Source: an uncultured Erysipelotrichaceae bacterium
Lineage (GTDB): Bacteria; Bacillota_I; Bacilli_A; RF39; UBA660
Length of the DNA: 6,013 nt
Assembly (NCBI GenBank): GCA_902767005.1
Contig: CACXFY010000125.1
Location: forward strand, 1-6,013
Direction: 5' to 3'
In this document: positions 5,773 to 6,013 of the stretch, piece by piece
How the letters are laid out: each line of letters starts with the position of its first letter
Numbering within the stretch: position 1 is the stretch's first letter
Translations under genes and position numbers: made by a program
The notes under the pieces: model-generated
Seen by the model: the letters and a program-made list of their open reading frames with translations, nothing else
Databases searched by the model: none
What the model was told of the DNA's origin: nothing

Positions 5773-6013
5773 ATGAAGATGAATAGTAAAGGTTTTTCTA
5801 TGGTAGAGTTATTAGCGGTAGTTGCGATACTAGGTATTTTATCAACTATTGGTATTACTGCTGTTTCTAACATATTGGAAAAAGCCCATGAAGAGTATTA
5901 TATTAATCAAGAAAAGAATTTAGTATTAGCAGCTCAAAGTTTTATGAGATCTAATCAAAATAGATTACCAAAAGTTGTTGGTAAAAAAGAAAAAGTTACA
6001 GCTAAAGAATTAA
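5773..6013 (+). CDS. Type IV prepilin / pseudopilin, N-terminal 80 residues, cut by window edge
   Basis: The frame opens with MKMNSKGFSMVELLAVVAIL, a textbook class III prepilin signal. A short basic leader ends in G7, the prepilin peptidase should cut before F8, and the mature protein has Glu at position 5 (E12), followed by a hydrophobic helix to about residue 30 (GILSTIGITAV). Such proteins are cut and N-methylated by a PilD/ComC-type peptidase and polymerise through this helix into type IV pili, competence (ComG) pseudopili or related secretion fibres. The part seen after the helix (HEEYYINQEKNLVLAAQSFM, then NRLPKVVGKKEKVTAKEL) is amphipathic and basic. AGGTGAGG lies 4 nt before ATG 5773. 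A second ATG at 5779 would also keep the signal, but its spacing to the ribosome site is longer. No pilus assembly gene is in the window, so pilin and pseudopilin cannot be told apart. The frame is open at the right edge. Confidence 0.88.
   Translation, partial: MKMNSKGFSMVELLAVVAILGILSTIGITAVSNILEKAHEEYYINQEKNLVLAAQSFMRSNQNRLPKVVGKKEKVTAKEL

Overview
The window looks like a chromosomal segment of a very AT-rich, low-GC Gram-positive-type bacterium, most like the reduced-genome Bacilli/Mycoplasmatota relatives (RF39-type gut lineages); this assignment is an inference from style, not a match. Leu is mostly TTA, Arg mostly AGA, and ribosome binding sites are of the AGGTGAT/GGAGG type. TGA is a real stop (at 5159-5161) and Trp is written TGG throughout, so the genetic code is the standard bacterial one, not the Mycoplasma code. 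A type IV prepilin and several envelope proteins show a cell with membrane and surface functions.

Layout. From 618 leftward on the minus strand runs the first part of a polytopic GT-C (GT39/ArnT-PMT type) glycosyltransferase, cut by the window edge. A 79-bp divergent promoter region (619-697) separates it from a plus-strand GtrII-type membrane glucosyltransferase (698-2161). Ten bases later comes an M48 (HtpX-like) membrane metalloprotease carrying an extra C-terminal beta-rich domain (2172-3806), closed by a perfect hairpin terminator. Next is a fused protein, an alarmone-hydrolase-type HD domain joined to a P-loop nucleotide-kinase-like domain (3854-5161). It is followed by a small single-pass extracytoplasmic protein of unknown function (5185-5679), ended by a second terminator, and then the start of a type IV prepilin gene (5773 to the edge).

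How they fit. The two divergent glycosyltransferases probably decorate the envelope using polyprenyl-linked sugars. The protease is probably a membrane quality-control enzyme read through from the GtrII gene. The HD-kinase fusion is the most unusual gene here: it joins a domain expected to remove (p)ppGpp or a similar nucleotide with one expected to phosphorylate or bind a nucleotide. Every plus-strand start is preceded by a -10-like hexamer only 12-18 nt upstream, and the minus gene shows the same spacing. This suggests very short 5' leaders and possibly a promoter for nearly every gene. There is no tRNA, rRNA, CRISPR array, insertion sequence or recognisable riboswitch, and no gene-free stretch longer than 80 bases.
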